Below, in pieces: positions 11,224-22,285 of a stretch of 64,000 nt of DNA. Source of the DNA: Platerodrilus igneus (lineage: Eukaryota > Arthropoda > Insecta > Coleoptera > Lycidae); NCBI GenBank assembly GCA_036346225.1, contig JARFIW010000995.1:3001716-3065715 (forward strand), written 5' to 3'. The notes below the pieces were generated by a model. The model was not told the DNA's origin and made no database searches. It saw only the letters and a list, made by a program, of their open reading frames with translations. The position numbers and the translations under genes were made by a program. The number at the start of each line of letters is the position of its first letter. Position 1 is the first letter of the stretch.

Positions 11224-13137
11224 TACTCATATTTAGACCAGGGTAGAAAATTAAATAATCACATCAAATAATTTTAATCACCGTGTAGAAGCTTTGGGAA
11301 AAGGTACGCGTTATTAAAACCGTGAAGCATAAAAATTCATTCGTTTCATTAAAAAGAAGAGATTTAAATTATTTACAAGACGTCTTCTATAAAAAGAAGC
11401 AGTATTAAAATGCTCTACGTGTAATTTAATTATTCCGAGTAAAGAAACAAATAGAAATTACGTGCAAAATTTATATTAATTAAACTCAATTTTAAGTAAC
11501 CGGTATTAAACAAAATGTACGGATAATAATTAATATTTGATTAGGAGTCACTAAAAATTAAAGGGTATTATTTTAATTGGAGTTAATTGGACCATTAGTA
11601 ACATATAATATCTATAAAAGCTAGTAAAAACCCAATAATATTCAGATCGTAGAAGTATTATGTTTGAACACCTGCGTATTTTTAAATGTTTTATGTTCTG
11701 CGTAAAATTTGCAGATAACAAATGGTTACAGAGAATGTTGGAGAAACCGTTGCTTAATATTTACGGGAAATGCTAATAAGGTGGGTTATTTCACAAGTCC
11801 ACGTGGATTGAAAATAACCGATACTAAAGAATATAGATTTGTACCACTCGGAACAGGGTAGATAAAGACAGATAATATGCGCAAGACAGAGACACATATA
11901 GTAAAAGGCGTGAGTTGAGCAACGTCACTGGGTTGCGATTGGTTGAAAATAAGGGGCAAACTTGAGAGGTAAAAATAACATTTCTGTATAAAAATTAATT
12001 AGTTATTTCCAGGCGTTGCGAGCCGTGTCGAAATTTCTGAGATTTAACTGGTGCGAGTGCAAATTTAATAAGAACCGACGCACAGGCGGTCGAGATGGGA
12101 ACATAGTATACGAAATTCTAGAAACTGGCCGTTTTGAGGACAAAACCGACAGACAGGCTAACCACTATATATACCCGGGTTAATATGAGTTTCTCTCTTA
12201 GATTTTTCGATTTGATTCAATGCGTTAAACAGTGCTTTTAGTTTTCCGATTTTGATAGAATAATTTAAACAGTTTGCTTGTATATTTTGGTGATTTAAAA
12301 CAGTTTGTTCTTTACGTGCTACAATGAATGTAATTTAGTGCACTTAGAAAAGAAGATACAAGGTAATCAAGTCTAGTATCACTGTACCAATTAGTCAAAT
12401 TTGCAACGACAAATGAATACACAAAAGTAGGCAGTTTTGGCGTATATTTGTGAAAGAAGTATGAATTTCTTTGCTATTTTTCGGGGGTGTTAATAATTAA
12501 ATGATTCGTAAACGTGTCTGGATCCACAAAACAAGCTTCAGATATACACAAATGAGTTCCGGAAAAGCACTGAAACAACTTTAGATGAATGGTGGTGTAG
12601 AAAATTTTAAAGGCGACTAGCAATACGAGGACCTAAACATAACCCAGTTGGATTGGTGTGATTAACAGAGGACGATATACATTGGGGCCACGAGTGCATT
12701 AACCTTCAGGTAACTTATGCTTTGTTGTTTGATTTTTGATGTTTTGGTGTGTGTTGAATAACTTTATAATTGATTTACTTGGACAGTAGTGAAATTGTAC
12801 TAACAACAAAATTTTAATTTTAAGGTGAAATTTTCTTGTTTAAGTAGAAAGGGGTATTTAGTATTTATGTTCTGGATTATGATGAAAATTTGGGTATGTG
12901 TTTGAGCTCAATTAGACGAACCTGGTTAATTAACGTAAAGGGGTGGGAGATGCTCCCTTTGTACTCAGACTCAGGTCTGCATATATTGTTATATTAATTA
13001 GTAGGCATCTACAAGGACTTTAATTCTGGATGCACATTAAAATGATAATAAATTTAATCTTGAAATTTTCTGATACTGAAATTTATGCTGAATTTTAATT
13101 TTGAAATTTTAATGTATTGTGAATATTGATGTAAATA

Positions 13138-14886
13138 GAGTTTGTCACCGCTGATGGTAAACCAGAAATAGACGATAGGTAATTGGTCCCTGTTGTAACG
13201 ATGGCAGAAGGGAAGGGTGGCTTGCTCAGCCAGGAGGTCGTGGGCTGACGGCTTCGACTAAGGACCAGAATGGCGAAGCTCGAAGAGTAAGGGCGCCAGA
13301 GTCTTGCCACAAAGAAAATATAGAACCGTGACTCAAAGGTTCCAACTCATACACAAGTTCCCAAATACCATATCCAAGCAGCACAAAGCGGCACAATCGT
13401 CACGCGCTAACTCAAAACAATAATAAAAATAATAATCAAGAAACACGTATAATATTTACTTGGCACAAATACAGGTGACACAATACACAAAAAAATATAT
13501 ATAAAGTACGGTCTACAAAAGGGGGGTGAATATTGATCAAAACTGGTGAAAATGATGCTTATCTTAAAATAAGAATATTGTGTAAATAATGTACCTAAGG
13601 TGGTGCAGTACTAACAGAAAAACAAGAGAAAATAAAGTGGTGCGTGGAGACCCACGAACGGTTCGGTACATACACGGGTACCGCAAAATAGGCGAATGAA
13701 TAAGTTGTAACTAACGCAAGTTAAAACGCGACGAAAGGCATGCCGCTCATCCGTTATATAAAGGCGCGGAGATAAATAATCTCTAAAATTTATAAATATA
13801 TCGCGTTCGTTGGTGGATCTTTTACAAAACAAAATATCGTAGCATAAAAATAAACCTGAAAATAAGGCAAAATACATAGCATATAAATCTGGTGAAATTA
13901 ATAGTAAAGCAGATCACAAAAAAAGTATAAACACACTGTAGGTCACAATTGTTACTACAAAACTTCGGTATCTAAAGAAAAAGTGCACACAATAGTTCGC
14001 CTGAATAGTGATTAAACATGTAAACACCGAGGGGAAGCAAAAGAATTTATCAAACGTTACTTCTAATTTTCAAAAATGTTAAAATATAACTTTCGTTGTG
14101 ATAAAACTGGATTTTGTAATAATTAAAGCGTAAATAAATTTAGCTGATAACGTAGTTTAAATTGGTTGTTGAGGCGATACCAAAAAAAAACAGGTATTAA
14201 AGTAAACATGTATACGACCTTCGAGATCCAGGTGTCCTGAGTACTCTTAGTAGTAGCAACACAGCTTTGAGCTCGATAATCGGCGGGGCGACTATTGCTT
14301 CCTTCCAGAACAGCCAATTTAAATTTGTAAACAAAAGCAATGAACAAGCAGGAACAGTGATCGAAGGCGAAAACTAAAGATACTACTAAAAGTAGTACCG
14401 ACGGCAGTCTAAAGCAGGTAGTACTAAAAGATGGTACATAAAAGGAAAAGCCACTAAAATGAGAGAAAAATAATTAGAATACCAATACTGTACCTAAATA
14501 ATTACGTACGTTGGTCGGCCTTATCGCAAAAGCGAAGAGTCGGAGACGCAAATAAATTCCACAAACGGAAGTGGACAAACGCCACTAACTTCTGTTGTAT
14601 AATTACAGATCCTCCCCAAGGAGATGCTAAAACAAATGCTCAATACGCACTTATAAAATTACACAACAAAACCAAGAGCGTTCACTTTACTCTTTTACAA
14701 GCTTCAAACAAACAATGAATATCGACTTCATGCATACTACACCTGCTAGATAAGATAATCGACCCATTCAGAAATAGATATAGACAAAGAATTAAAACGA
14801 GTTGGAAATTAACCTCGAAAACCGGATAAGATTTTACAGAAAACACAGAATAACTTCAAAACTAGAAAGCTACACGTAACAAATCA
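13138..14886. mobile_element. Unclassified 1.75-kb insert inside the solo LTR
   Basis: The segment interrupts the family-A LTR alignment. It can be framed as TG...CA (TGTCACC to AAATCA), or with short inverted ends TTTGTCAC/GTAACAAA; neither framing gives a clean target duplication. Near 13751 there is a strong TATA box followed by GC (TTATATAAAGGCGCGG). Another LTR-like start (TGTTGTAACGATGG) lies at 13191. Frames of 70-90 codons on the minus strand show no motif. It is most likely another solo LTR of an unrelated family or a non-autonomous DNA element. Confidence 0.45.
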
Positions 14887-15041
14887 ACGTTGGTGTTTGT
14901 GATAGGAATGTGTTTGTTTTTTTATGATTGAGGATGAAAGTTTTAACTAGGTGAGCAGCCGAGGCGGAAAAGAGTAAAGAGGCGATTAACAGAAGAAAGT
15001 CAACGGAACAGTTAAGGTAATGAATAGCTTTTTGTAGGATT

Positions 15042-15213
15042 CACAGCATTCTTGACGCCCAATTCGTAAGGCTCGATTCTAATACATGGAAACATAGCAT
15101 TTATGACGCCCAATCTGTGGGGCACGATTCGAAAACCGTAGTTCCCGGATTTTGGTGGGTACACAGCATTTATGACGCCCAATCTGTGTTCCCGGATGTT
15201 GGTGGATTCACAG

Positions 15214-15215
<2 letters not shown>
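15042..15215 (+). repeat. Three tandem PBS-like blocks at an LTR end
   Basis: The unit CACAGCATTTATGACGCCCA followed by ATCTGTGGGGCACGATTCG is repeated about three times with variation, and the last copy ends CACAGCA at the (TA)n tract. The core GACGCCCAA..GTGGGGC.CGA resembles the complement of the 3' end of tRNA-Lys (TGGCGCCCAACGTGGGGCTC). A real PBS starts TGG, and here the position reads TGA, so these are decayed or derived blocks. Confidence 0.65.

Positions 15216-15245
<30 letters not shown>
15216..15245. repeat. (TA)n tract shared by two opposed LTRs
   Basis: About 15 AT units lie between CACAGCA on the left and its mirror TTGCTGTG on the right. Confidence 0.9.
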
Positions 15246-15247
<2 letters not shown>

Positions 15248-15460
15248 CTGTGTTATTTTCGCCCTACGGCTTGGGCGTACATAAAATGCTGTGTTACTTC
15301 ACCAGCCCCTACGATGGGTAGCATAAAATGTCGTGGTATCTTTCTGTAAAAATTAAAACCTTTGTTATTCTCGCCCACGAATTGGGCGCAATAAATGCTG
15401 TGTTAATTTTCTTATTTTTAGCCCCACGGTTGGGCATACCATAAAATGCTATGATATTCG
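15246..15460 (-). repeat. Four PBS-like blocks, inverted orientation
   Basis: Four spaced copies of a unit containing GCCCACGAATTGGGCG or a variant, each followed by CATAAAATGCTGTG or CAATAAATGCTGTG. They mirror the blocks at 15042-15215 but diverge in sequence from each other. Confidence 0.6.
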
Positions 15461-16922
15461 CTTTTTATTAATCAAGCACTTGTGAAATGTTAAGTTATAG
15501 ATTTTCTTTGCCTCAACTAGCTGATTCAATTAAATAAAGCAATTGTACAATACACAATATAATGATTAAATATTTACAACCTTTTTAAGATCATCCCCTG
15601 TTTCAGAATATTTACATATGCCAGATTGAAGAAATTGAAGCCAGCAAAACGAACCTTTTGTTATATTTAGAGACCTTTTGAAACGTTTTAAGATTGCTAT
15701 TGCCTTTCATAAATTTATCAAAGAAACCCCGGTTTTCTTGCCACTTACATTATTAAATTAAACAGTTTACAGAAATAAATCATACCAATATATCTAACCT
15801 GGAGTGGTTCAGTAGTTTCTCTGCATCCCCAAGAGTTTTTGTGTCCAGTTTGAATGTTTAGAGTCGAATTTGGAAGTCGACATCAAAACCAAAATGCTAT
15901 CCAAATCGTTATTCAAAATCCCATAAGTTAGTCCAATAAAAGATTTTCTATCTCCGCAATTAACAAAGCAGTAATAGAACATTTACCATGTCATTGATTA
16001 CCAAAATTAATTTAACAGAAGGTAATCTCCAGAGTCGTCACCAGACTCGTGTCTAGAACCCTGTTTTATTTGTTTTAGAAATTGTATAATTTTACTAAAT
16101 CTGGTTTGCATACGTCTATAATAGATCGGCTTACTTACACAAAATTTTACACTTTTATAAAATGATTTTCATTTTACTTTTATTTAACTGGTTACGTGAA
16201 TAATTTAGCACTTTTGAGTATCGTGACAGCCCAGTTTCAAATGTATACTAACTCGTTGCTTGATTGTTATCGTATTTATAAGCCTTGCACCTTTGTTTGG
16301 TATTCGTTGTTTTCACGTGTTGAGGGACCCCATTTGTCTTATGTCTTGTGTACTCCAGGAAATTTTACCAATTGTTTAATTTAAATATTTGGAAAAACGC
16401 TTAAATTATCAGGTATTCATTTACATATTATTACATTTAATTTAGAAAACCCAGGAATTTTCGTTCATTAAATCACGTATCATTGTTATTTGCTTATTCT
16501 AATCTAAACAGAAATAAATTTGGTGTTTGTTTATTTCTTAGTTAACTTGGATTTTTGAACAAATGTGATACTTTCTGTTACGTACAATTTAAATAATGCA
16601 TAATTTTGCCTGCGTATATTATGATATATTTAACGCACTTGTTGAATATTTATCTAGCCAATACATATAGGTTTTCCGTTGATTTAATTTTAATGCATTT
16701 CATTACATTTTTAAATCTTATATTTGCTCGTAACTACTCTTGGATATGCGTTTAATCGCTTGTACTATTATATACAGTGTGCGCTCAACTAACAATATGT
16801 ATAGTGACCTATTTACTCTTCTAATATCTGTAATTATGCGCTTTTGTTATTCGGAAGTTTCTTTTGTTTATCCTACGACCCCTATGACTTAACTTACCCC
16901 TAAATTAACCCTATAATTACAG

Positions 16923-16923
<1 letters not shown>
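15246..16923 (-). mobile_element. LTR-like unit, family B, minus orientation (probable solo LTR)
   Basis: The left boundary reads TTGCTGTGTTATT, the mirror of the family-A end, and carries four inverted PBS-like blocks at 15246-15460 (GCCC..TTGGGCG..CATAAAATGCTGTG). The right boundary is AATTACAGCA beside a second (TA)n tract. The minus-strand start (TGCTGTAATTATAGGGTTA) resembles the corresponding end of 26858-28523. There is no coding region inside, consistent with a solo LTR. The orientation follows from the PBS-like blocks. Confidence 0.5.

Positions 16924-16961
<38 letters not shown>
16924..16961. repeat. (TA)n tract
   Basis: About 18 AT units between the family-B LTR and a Penelope-like fragment. 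Confidence 0.9.
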
Positions 16962-16965
<4 letters not shown>

Positions 16966-16984
16966 CGAGCTATAGCTTTCCCGC

Positions 16985-17391
16985 ACTTCACATTTATGAA
17001 TTAGATTGTGATATATTTTACCAAGGTCTTTGTTTTCAGATTTATCATTTGCAGTTCTTGGGGTTTTCAGCTATGCAGATAATTTGTAGTAATTCACCTT
17101 CCTTTTTATCAATTTCAATATTAAAAAAGATTGTTTAACTGTACTCAAATTTATGCATCATGCTTTGTTAGAACCGTACAATTACATTTGTCTTTTTTCT
17201 AGACGCTCCATAATCTGTCCTATATAAATGTGATTGCCGCCATCTTGGCAAGGTATTTTATACGCGGTGTGGGTTTTTAATTTTGAAGTTTTATCTTTCA
17301 CTATACTAAAATTGGGTTTTTTTAAAGTACGGCCTTTGTGCGTAATAATGAAATTGTGTAGCTTAAAAGGCTTTTGTACCTTTTCTGACAA
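16985..17391 (-). pseudogene. GIY-YIG endonuclease fragment (Penelope-like)
   Basis: An in-frame part (17391-17182) encodes AYKIPCQDGGNHIYIGQ, the start of a GIY-YIG nuclease domain in the form typical of Penelope-like elements (Y-x-I-P-C ... Y-I-G), though the second conserved cysteine is replaced. Downstream sequence continues the domain in other frames with stops. In intact elements this nuclease nicks the target for reverse transcription. The reverse transcriptase is absent here. Confidence 0.55.
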
Positions 17392-17589
17392 TCCTGCAAA
17401 GTATCTCGTGGCAATGTACGTATTGTTGCTTTTTTTTTAAATTATTATTATTAACTTTTAAATTATTTTAAGTGTAGTTATTACAAAATAAATTTATACA
17501 GCTCTTAAAAATTTTATTTACAAAATGTCGAGGTAAATATTCTTTAACAACGCCTGTAATGCTACATTAATTGCATTACATCTATATTC

Positions 17590-17860
17590 AGGATTACATA
17601 GTTTAATGGATCTGTCGCCTTAAAGAACGTATGATAAAATTAATTGTACGGCACTAACAAAGCATGATATGCAATCCGGACATGATTTAAGTACAGTAAA
17701 AGTCATTTTAAAAACTGAAAATAATAAAAAAAAACGTGAATTGCTTAAAATGATCTGCATTGCTGAAAACAAAAGAACTGCGAATGATTAATGTGACGGC
17801 AAATATCGAAGTAAAATATATCACAATCTGATTCATAAATCTCAAGTACAGTTCACTCAT
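17590..17860 (+). pseudogene. GIY-YIG C-terminal fragment, inverted partner
   Basis: The plus strand encodes pieces such as KHDMQSGHD and KTENNKKKRELLKMICIAEN, matching the nuclease C-terminus on the opposite strand at 16985-17150 at the DNA level. It lacks the N-terminal half and carries stops. Confidence 0.5.
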
Positions 17861-18121
17861 ATCCCTATTTAAATTTTTATGTCTTTAAAAGATAAGTAAA
17901 ACATAAACTAAATAGATAATAGTGTATGTGGTAGTACAGGCTCACTTGCTCAATTAGAGTATTGGACAATAAACACTTCACATAAATTTATTAATATGTT
18001 TAATTTTTAATGTTTTAATAATTTGATTAAAATCGTTTCGTTTGTTAAAAATAAAGTTTAATTGACTTTAATGTTGTGAACAGTTACTATGTTGAATTTT
18101 ATATATGTCATGTATGTCATA

Positions 18122-18335
18122 TGGATATGTTATATCTCTCCTGGTTGATCCTGCCCTCTCAGGGCACGTCTCGTAGTCAGCGTTAACCAAGTGGTTTCTG
18201 CTGTCTTGTCTGTATCGTTAGTCGTGCGCGTGTTCTGGGTGTCTATTTTTCCACCTAGTGGTCTGAATCTCGTGTGGTATCCTAGTTGTTTTTTTATTTT
18301 GCCAACTAGGTCCGGTCTGAAGTGGATATGTTATA
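18122..18335 (+). mobile_element. Short retroposon-like insert with an 18S rRNA-like 5' end
   Basis: TGGATATGTTATA occurs at 18122-18134 and again at 18323-18335, flanking a 188-bp insert that is clearly more GC-rich than its surroundings. These 13-bp direct repeats look like a target-site duplication from LINE-type retroposition. Near its left end the insert contains CCTGGTTGATCCTGCC, identical to the near-universal 5' end of eukaryotic 18S rRNA; the match then stops. Three short hairpins can be drawn: TGCCCT/AGGGCA, CCAC/GTGG and CCTAGTTG/CAACTAGG. There is no poly(A) tail and no clear pol III box. It could be an rRNA-headed SINE, a chimeric cDNA insertion or an unrelated small-RNA pseudogene. 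Confidence 0.5.
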
Positions 18336-20682
18336 CAATAATATTATAGTTTTTAATACAGTATTAGTCCGGTAAAAGAGACACGCTTTGTTTGGGTTGA
18401 AACCTCTGATGTTAAGTTAAATAAAAAGGTGATTCAAGTTGTGGTTTTTATTTGACCTATGTCGCAAGAACGTAAATTATATATATTTCTGTGATATTTG
18501 GAGGTTAAAACGGCATTAGTATTCAGTTGGGTAATTATTTCAGGATTCAGATTAGAAAATACAAATTACAAGGTGAAACGCTTTTCTTTAGAGCAGAAAT
18601 TAATAATTTCAGTAAGTTAAAGTTAATTTAGCAACATTCTATAACTATTAAAAATAATTAAAATTAGCGTGTGTGTTATATCATAAACATATTTTTACTG
18701 TAGTATATAAGATGAATAAAGCATTGTAAATTTCATATTATAAACCAAAGTAACCTTCAAAGTTAAATTATAAAAAAACTTTAGCATTTGAAACTATTTT
18801 AGTTTGAAGCTGTTTGTCGACGTTTTTCTGGTATATTTTAAGGAGTGTTAAACATTTGAGCATTTTAAATCGTTCTGTTTATAATAGTAAGGGTGGCGGT
18901 TATATTCAAACGAAGCTTTCTGAGTATCGTTAAAAGATAAGACGTTGAACAAACAACAGCAAATTTCTGGAGTTGTTGGTTATCGCTATCAATTAAATAA
19001 ATTTATAGGTGGAATGGGGAAAAACCGCTGACGATTACAATAAACTTGCTAACGAGAAAACAAAGAGGGGTTATGAGATGAAATAGGGACAAGTAAGATA
19101 GGTGTATATTGAACGCTTATCGTTCGTTTACAACGGAGAAGGAGATGAATTAAGGGATAGTTGCTTTAGCGTGTAAGTTAGAATGAGATGAGGATAACAC
19201 GTGTTAGAAGCATAAGATAATGGAGTGATAATAAAGAGGTGATTATACAAACGGAAGTGAGTACAAAGTAATAGAGAGGTGATTTTGGGGCGTAAGTTGG
19301 AGTAAGAACGATACTACACTTGTTGAAGAAAAGTGTAATTCTAATTTGGGGTATGTGAATATCGTAGCAAGATCATATAGCGGACCATAAAAATTTCATT
19401 TCATAAGATCGAAAAAATGCAAAATGGAAGCAATTTACTTAGCTATGTATTTGCATATGAAACACATTTTTGGATATGCACTGTTTAAATGTGTATTAGT
19501 TACATTTAATACATATAAACATTTCACTAATATTTAATAATTGAAGCATTGTAATTTTTATACAACTACGTCTAATGCATAAGGAACTATTCTGAAAGCA
19601 TTTTTATTTACAATTAGTAACTGAAAAATTGCATTTCTAAACATTTTAAAAAGAAAAATTTTATTTTATAACTTTAAAATATTCATGAAAAATTTTCATT
19701 TCTATTAGTAACAAACGCTTGTACTTCTATGTGAAAATGTTTTAAATTAATTAATTTCAAGTATTGAGAAGTTTAAACTATTAAATCGAAGTATATCGAA
19801 CATTGAAAGCATTAGAAGTTTCCCACAATAAGCCCGATACTACAAAAAGTACCAGAAGATTGACATAAAAAGCGTATGTTCTACATGAAGTGTATTAGAA
19901 AATGACCCACGTATTTTCATATATACGGGAAATACGACGTGTACATTCGGGAAGTTGCTGGAACTTACCAGAAAGATGACGGCAGAGAGGAGTTGGTCTA
20001 TTTAAAACCAATGTATGTTGCAGTAAGAAGATGGGTATTAGTTAAGACGCCGACACGGTATGGCATGGTTTACAGTATGCAGATGTTACGTAATTAATTT
20101 CATACACAAGATGGACAGCTAATAATTATTTAAAATATATTAAAAATGCAAAATCTACTATATAATACAAATCAAAAACATTTTAAAAGAAATGTATTTA
20201 AATAATTGCAGATTAGTTGCAATTAAAACAGAAGTATACTCTTTAATGATTTGATATTGATTTATAAGATATGGATAGATTAATTTTGAATGAAGTTAGA
20301 CTTTTACAACGATTTTAAGAGAGAATTAATATTAATTCATAAAAATTGGTAATCGCTATTTTTTTAGAGTGGACTCAGGTAATTTGAAAACGTACACCGA
20401 TAGGATGCTTAACTGTAAAGGTCGGATTTATGAGCTATTTTCTTTCAATTAAGTAATTTCATAAAAGACTTTTAGATCAAAAATTTAAATTTTCATAGTA
20501 GATTTGTACGCAAGTTATTTAATTAATTATTTTTTGGGGTTCTAAATTTACGCAAACAATTTGTGGTTACGTAAGATATAATAAACACAATGAATTCAGC
20601 ACGTTTAATACGGTTAAAAAAATTATGTTACATTAAATGACTTTCAGAAAATAACCAATGTAAGTAACAACTATCATCATCA
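18336..20682. other. No gene recognised
   Basis: AT-rich. No frame, RNA gene or repeat that I can support. Confidence 0.4.
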
Positions 20683-21200
20683 TTAGGTCTTCAGTCCTGG
20701 AACTGGTTAGACGCGTACCATCATTGTTTCCTATTCTAAACTAACCTACATATTTCCCTGAAATTTGCACAGTCTGCATCTATCACTATCTGATCTAGGT
20801 CTACATCTACCTCTTTTTTCCTATCTCTGCTTGTAATATATCCCATACTATTTCCTAAAATGCTTTAGAACGTATTCCGCCCTTCTATTTCTCTTTTTCC
20901 CCAGATATCCTTGTTCCCCTTCTATTTCTATAACCTATTTGTTATTATCTTTGTTTGTCCATGCTATCGTCCTCATACATCTGAAGCACAGTATTTCAAA
21001 AGGCTGCTACCGTTTTTCTGTCTGCGTTAGAGACTGCCCGTATTTCATAGGCATACTGTGCTGTGCTCCACACATATGCTTTCAACAATTTTCTTTTTGT
21101 TCTATGTTTGTTGTCTTTCCTCATAGGTGCTGTTCTTTCTTGTTAGATACAGTTCGGTCACCTTCTATTATTTTACAGTTATATACCCTATTTTTCCTAC
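20683..21200 (-). mobile_element. RTE LINE 3' module (third of a tandem set)
   Basis: On the minus strand it runs from ATAGGGTATATAACTG to CTGAAGACCTAATGATGATG and matches 6838-7368. It contains remnants of the C-terminal coding region (GTGTGGAGCACAGCACAG) and the (ATG)n end of RTE elements. It follows directly on another 3' module at 21201-21545. Confidence 0.6.
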
Positions 21201-21689
21201 CTTCAGTGGTTGTGAAGGGAGGTAAGCAGCCTGTGGCTGCCAAGTTCCCCCAACACTTAACCATTTACCGATTTAATATATTTTCCAATATATCTTTTTG
21301 CACAGTCAACATTAGTTGCAGATATTTCGCAACCAACAACTAGTTGTTTATAGTAATCATCAGATTTATCTGCGCTTATTTTTTCGTCATTAGGTTTTCC
21401 GTCTCAAAACTGGTTGGACACGTACCTGCACTTATTTATATTCTGGGCTAGCCTACATAGTTCCCTGAAATTCTCACACAGCATGTGTATACAGCTCGTT
21501 CCCCTTCTATTGTTTTCTAATTGTATGCCCTATTTCACCGAGATTCAGTGAAGGGGGTTAAGCAACCTGTGGCTACCAAGATCCCCCAACACTTAGACGT
21601 TTGCCGAAATAATGGTTTTCCAGTAAATCCTTTCACACTTAACATTATTCGAAAATATTGCCCAACCAATTCTTGTAGTTACTTATAAT
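21201..21689 (-). mobile_element. RTE LINE 3' modules (tandem)
   Basis: Minus-strand modules, each consisting of a short coding remnant, a 3' untranslated part (GATGATTACTATAAACAAC) and the closing block GGCAGCCACAGGCTGC..CCTCCCTTCAC. One ends near 21201 and the other, contiguous with the longer RTE, ends near 21545. The start of the module at 21545 carries the same internal deletion as the copy at 4836-5150. Confidence 0.55.
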
Positions 21690-21730
21690 AATCATCATGT
21701 TTAAGCACAGGTATTTTTTCCGTCATTAGT

Positions 21731-22156
21731 TTATTCTTCTTGGGATTGGTTGGATGCGTACCTCCATTGATTTCTATTCTGGGCTAGCCTACACATCTCC
21801 CTGAAACCCCTACAGCCTACATCTTTTACTATCTGTGTGCAGTAGTCTAACCTAGGTCTGCCTCTTCTTCTCTTTTTTCCGATCTCTGCTTCTAATATAT
21901 TCCGCACTATTCCCTCATGCCGTAGTATGTGGCCTATCATCCTATCTCTCCTATTTTTTACCCGTTTCCACATATTTCTTTCTTCCCCTACCATTTTTAG
22001 TACCTCTTCGTTCTTAACTTTGTCTGTCCATGATATCTTCATCATACGTCTGTAGCACCACATTTCAAAGGCTTCTACCTTTTTCTTGTCCGCTTCTCCT
22101 ACTGTCCAGGCTTCACATCCGTACAGTGCTGTGCTCCACACATATGTTTTAAGCAA
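21731..22156 (-). pseudogene. RTE polyprotein, C-terminal region
   Basis: 141 codons, including TALYGCEAWTV, FEMWCYRRMMKI and a basic KKRRRGRPRLDY stretch. This is the region downstream of the RT palm that is conserved among RTE elements and follows the thumb. It ends with a stop after NQSQEE. A frame change of about 130 bases separates it from the RT part at 22286. Confidence 0.8.
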
Positions 22157-22285
22157 TCTTTTCCTTGTTTCTATGTTTGTGGTCTTTGAGCACAGTAGTT
22201 GCTTTTCTTGTTAAATGTAGCACGACCTTGTGCTAATCTTTGTTTTATATCTTTGTGCTTTTCCCATCTTGCGTTATTTGGCTTC

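Larger units (their letters stand above)
11224..15215 (+). mobile_element. Solo LTR, family A, interrupted by an insert
   Basis: 11224-13137 and about 14887-15215 align along their length with the two LTRs at 46737-48843 and 51968-54126, from the start TACTCATATTTAGACC to the end CACAGCA. This copy is more diverged than those two. The TATA box lies near 12164 (CTATATATACCC). The 3' end differs from the other copies by carrying three tandem PBS-like blocks (15042-15215). No internal coding region follows, so it is a solo LTR. It is bounded by short AT-repeat sequence on the left and a (TA)n tract on the right. Confidence 0.75.
16962..17880. mobile_element. Penelope-like element, inverted-copy remnant
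   Basis: Two decayed copies of a GIY-YIG coding region face away from each other: minus strand at 16985-17391 and plus strand at about 17590-17860. They share blocks such as AAAATATATCACAATCT and GATCTGCAT/ATCTGCATAGC. The left copy abuts (TA)n. The arrangement matches the divergent inverted pairs at 38.6-39.7 and 44.0-46.7 kb. No hammerhead core was seen here. Confidence 0.55.

Noticed and set aside
18141..18156. Possible 18S rRNA gene
   Set aside because: Only 16 bases match the 18S 5' end; the rest does not resemble rRNA. Kept only as a retroposon observation.
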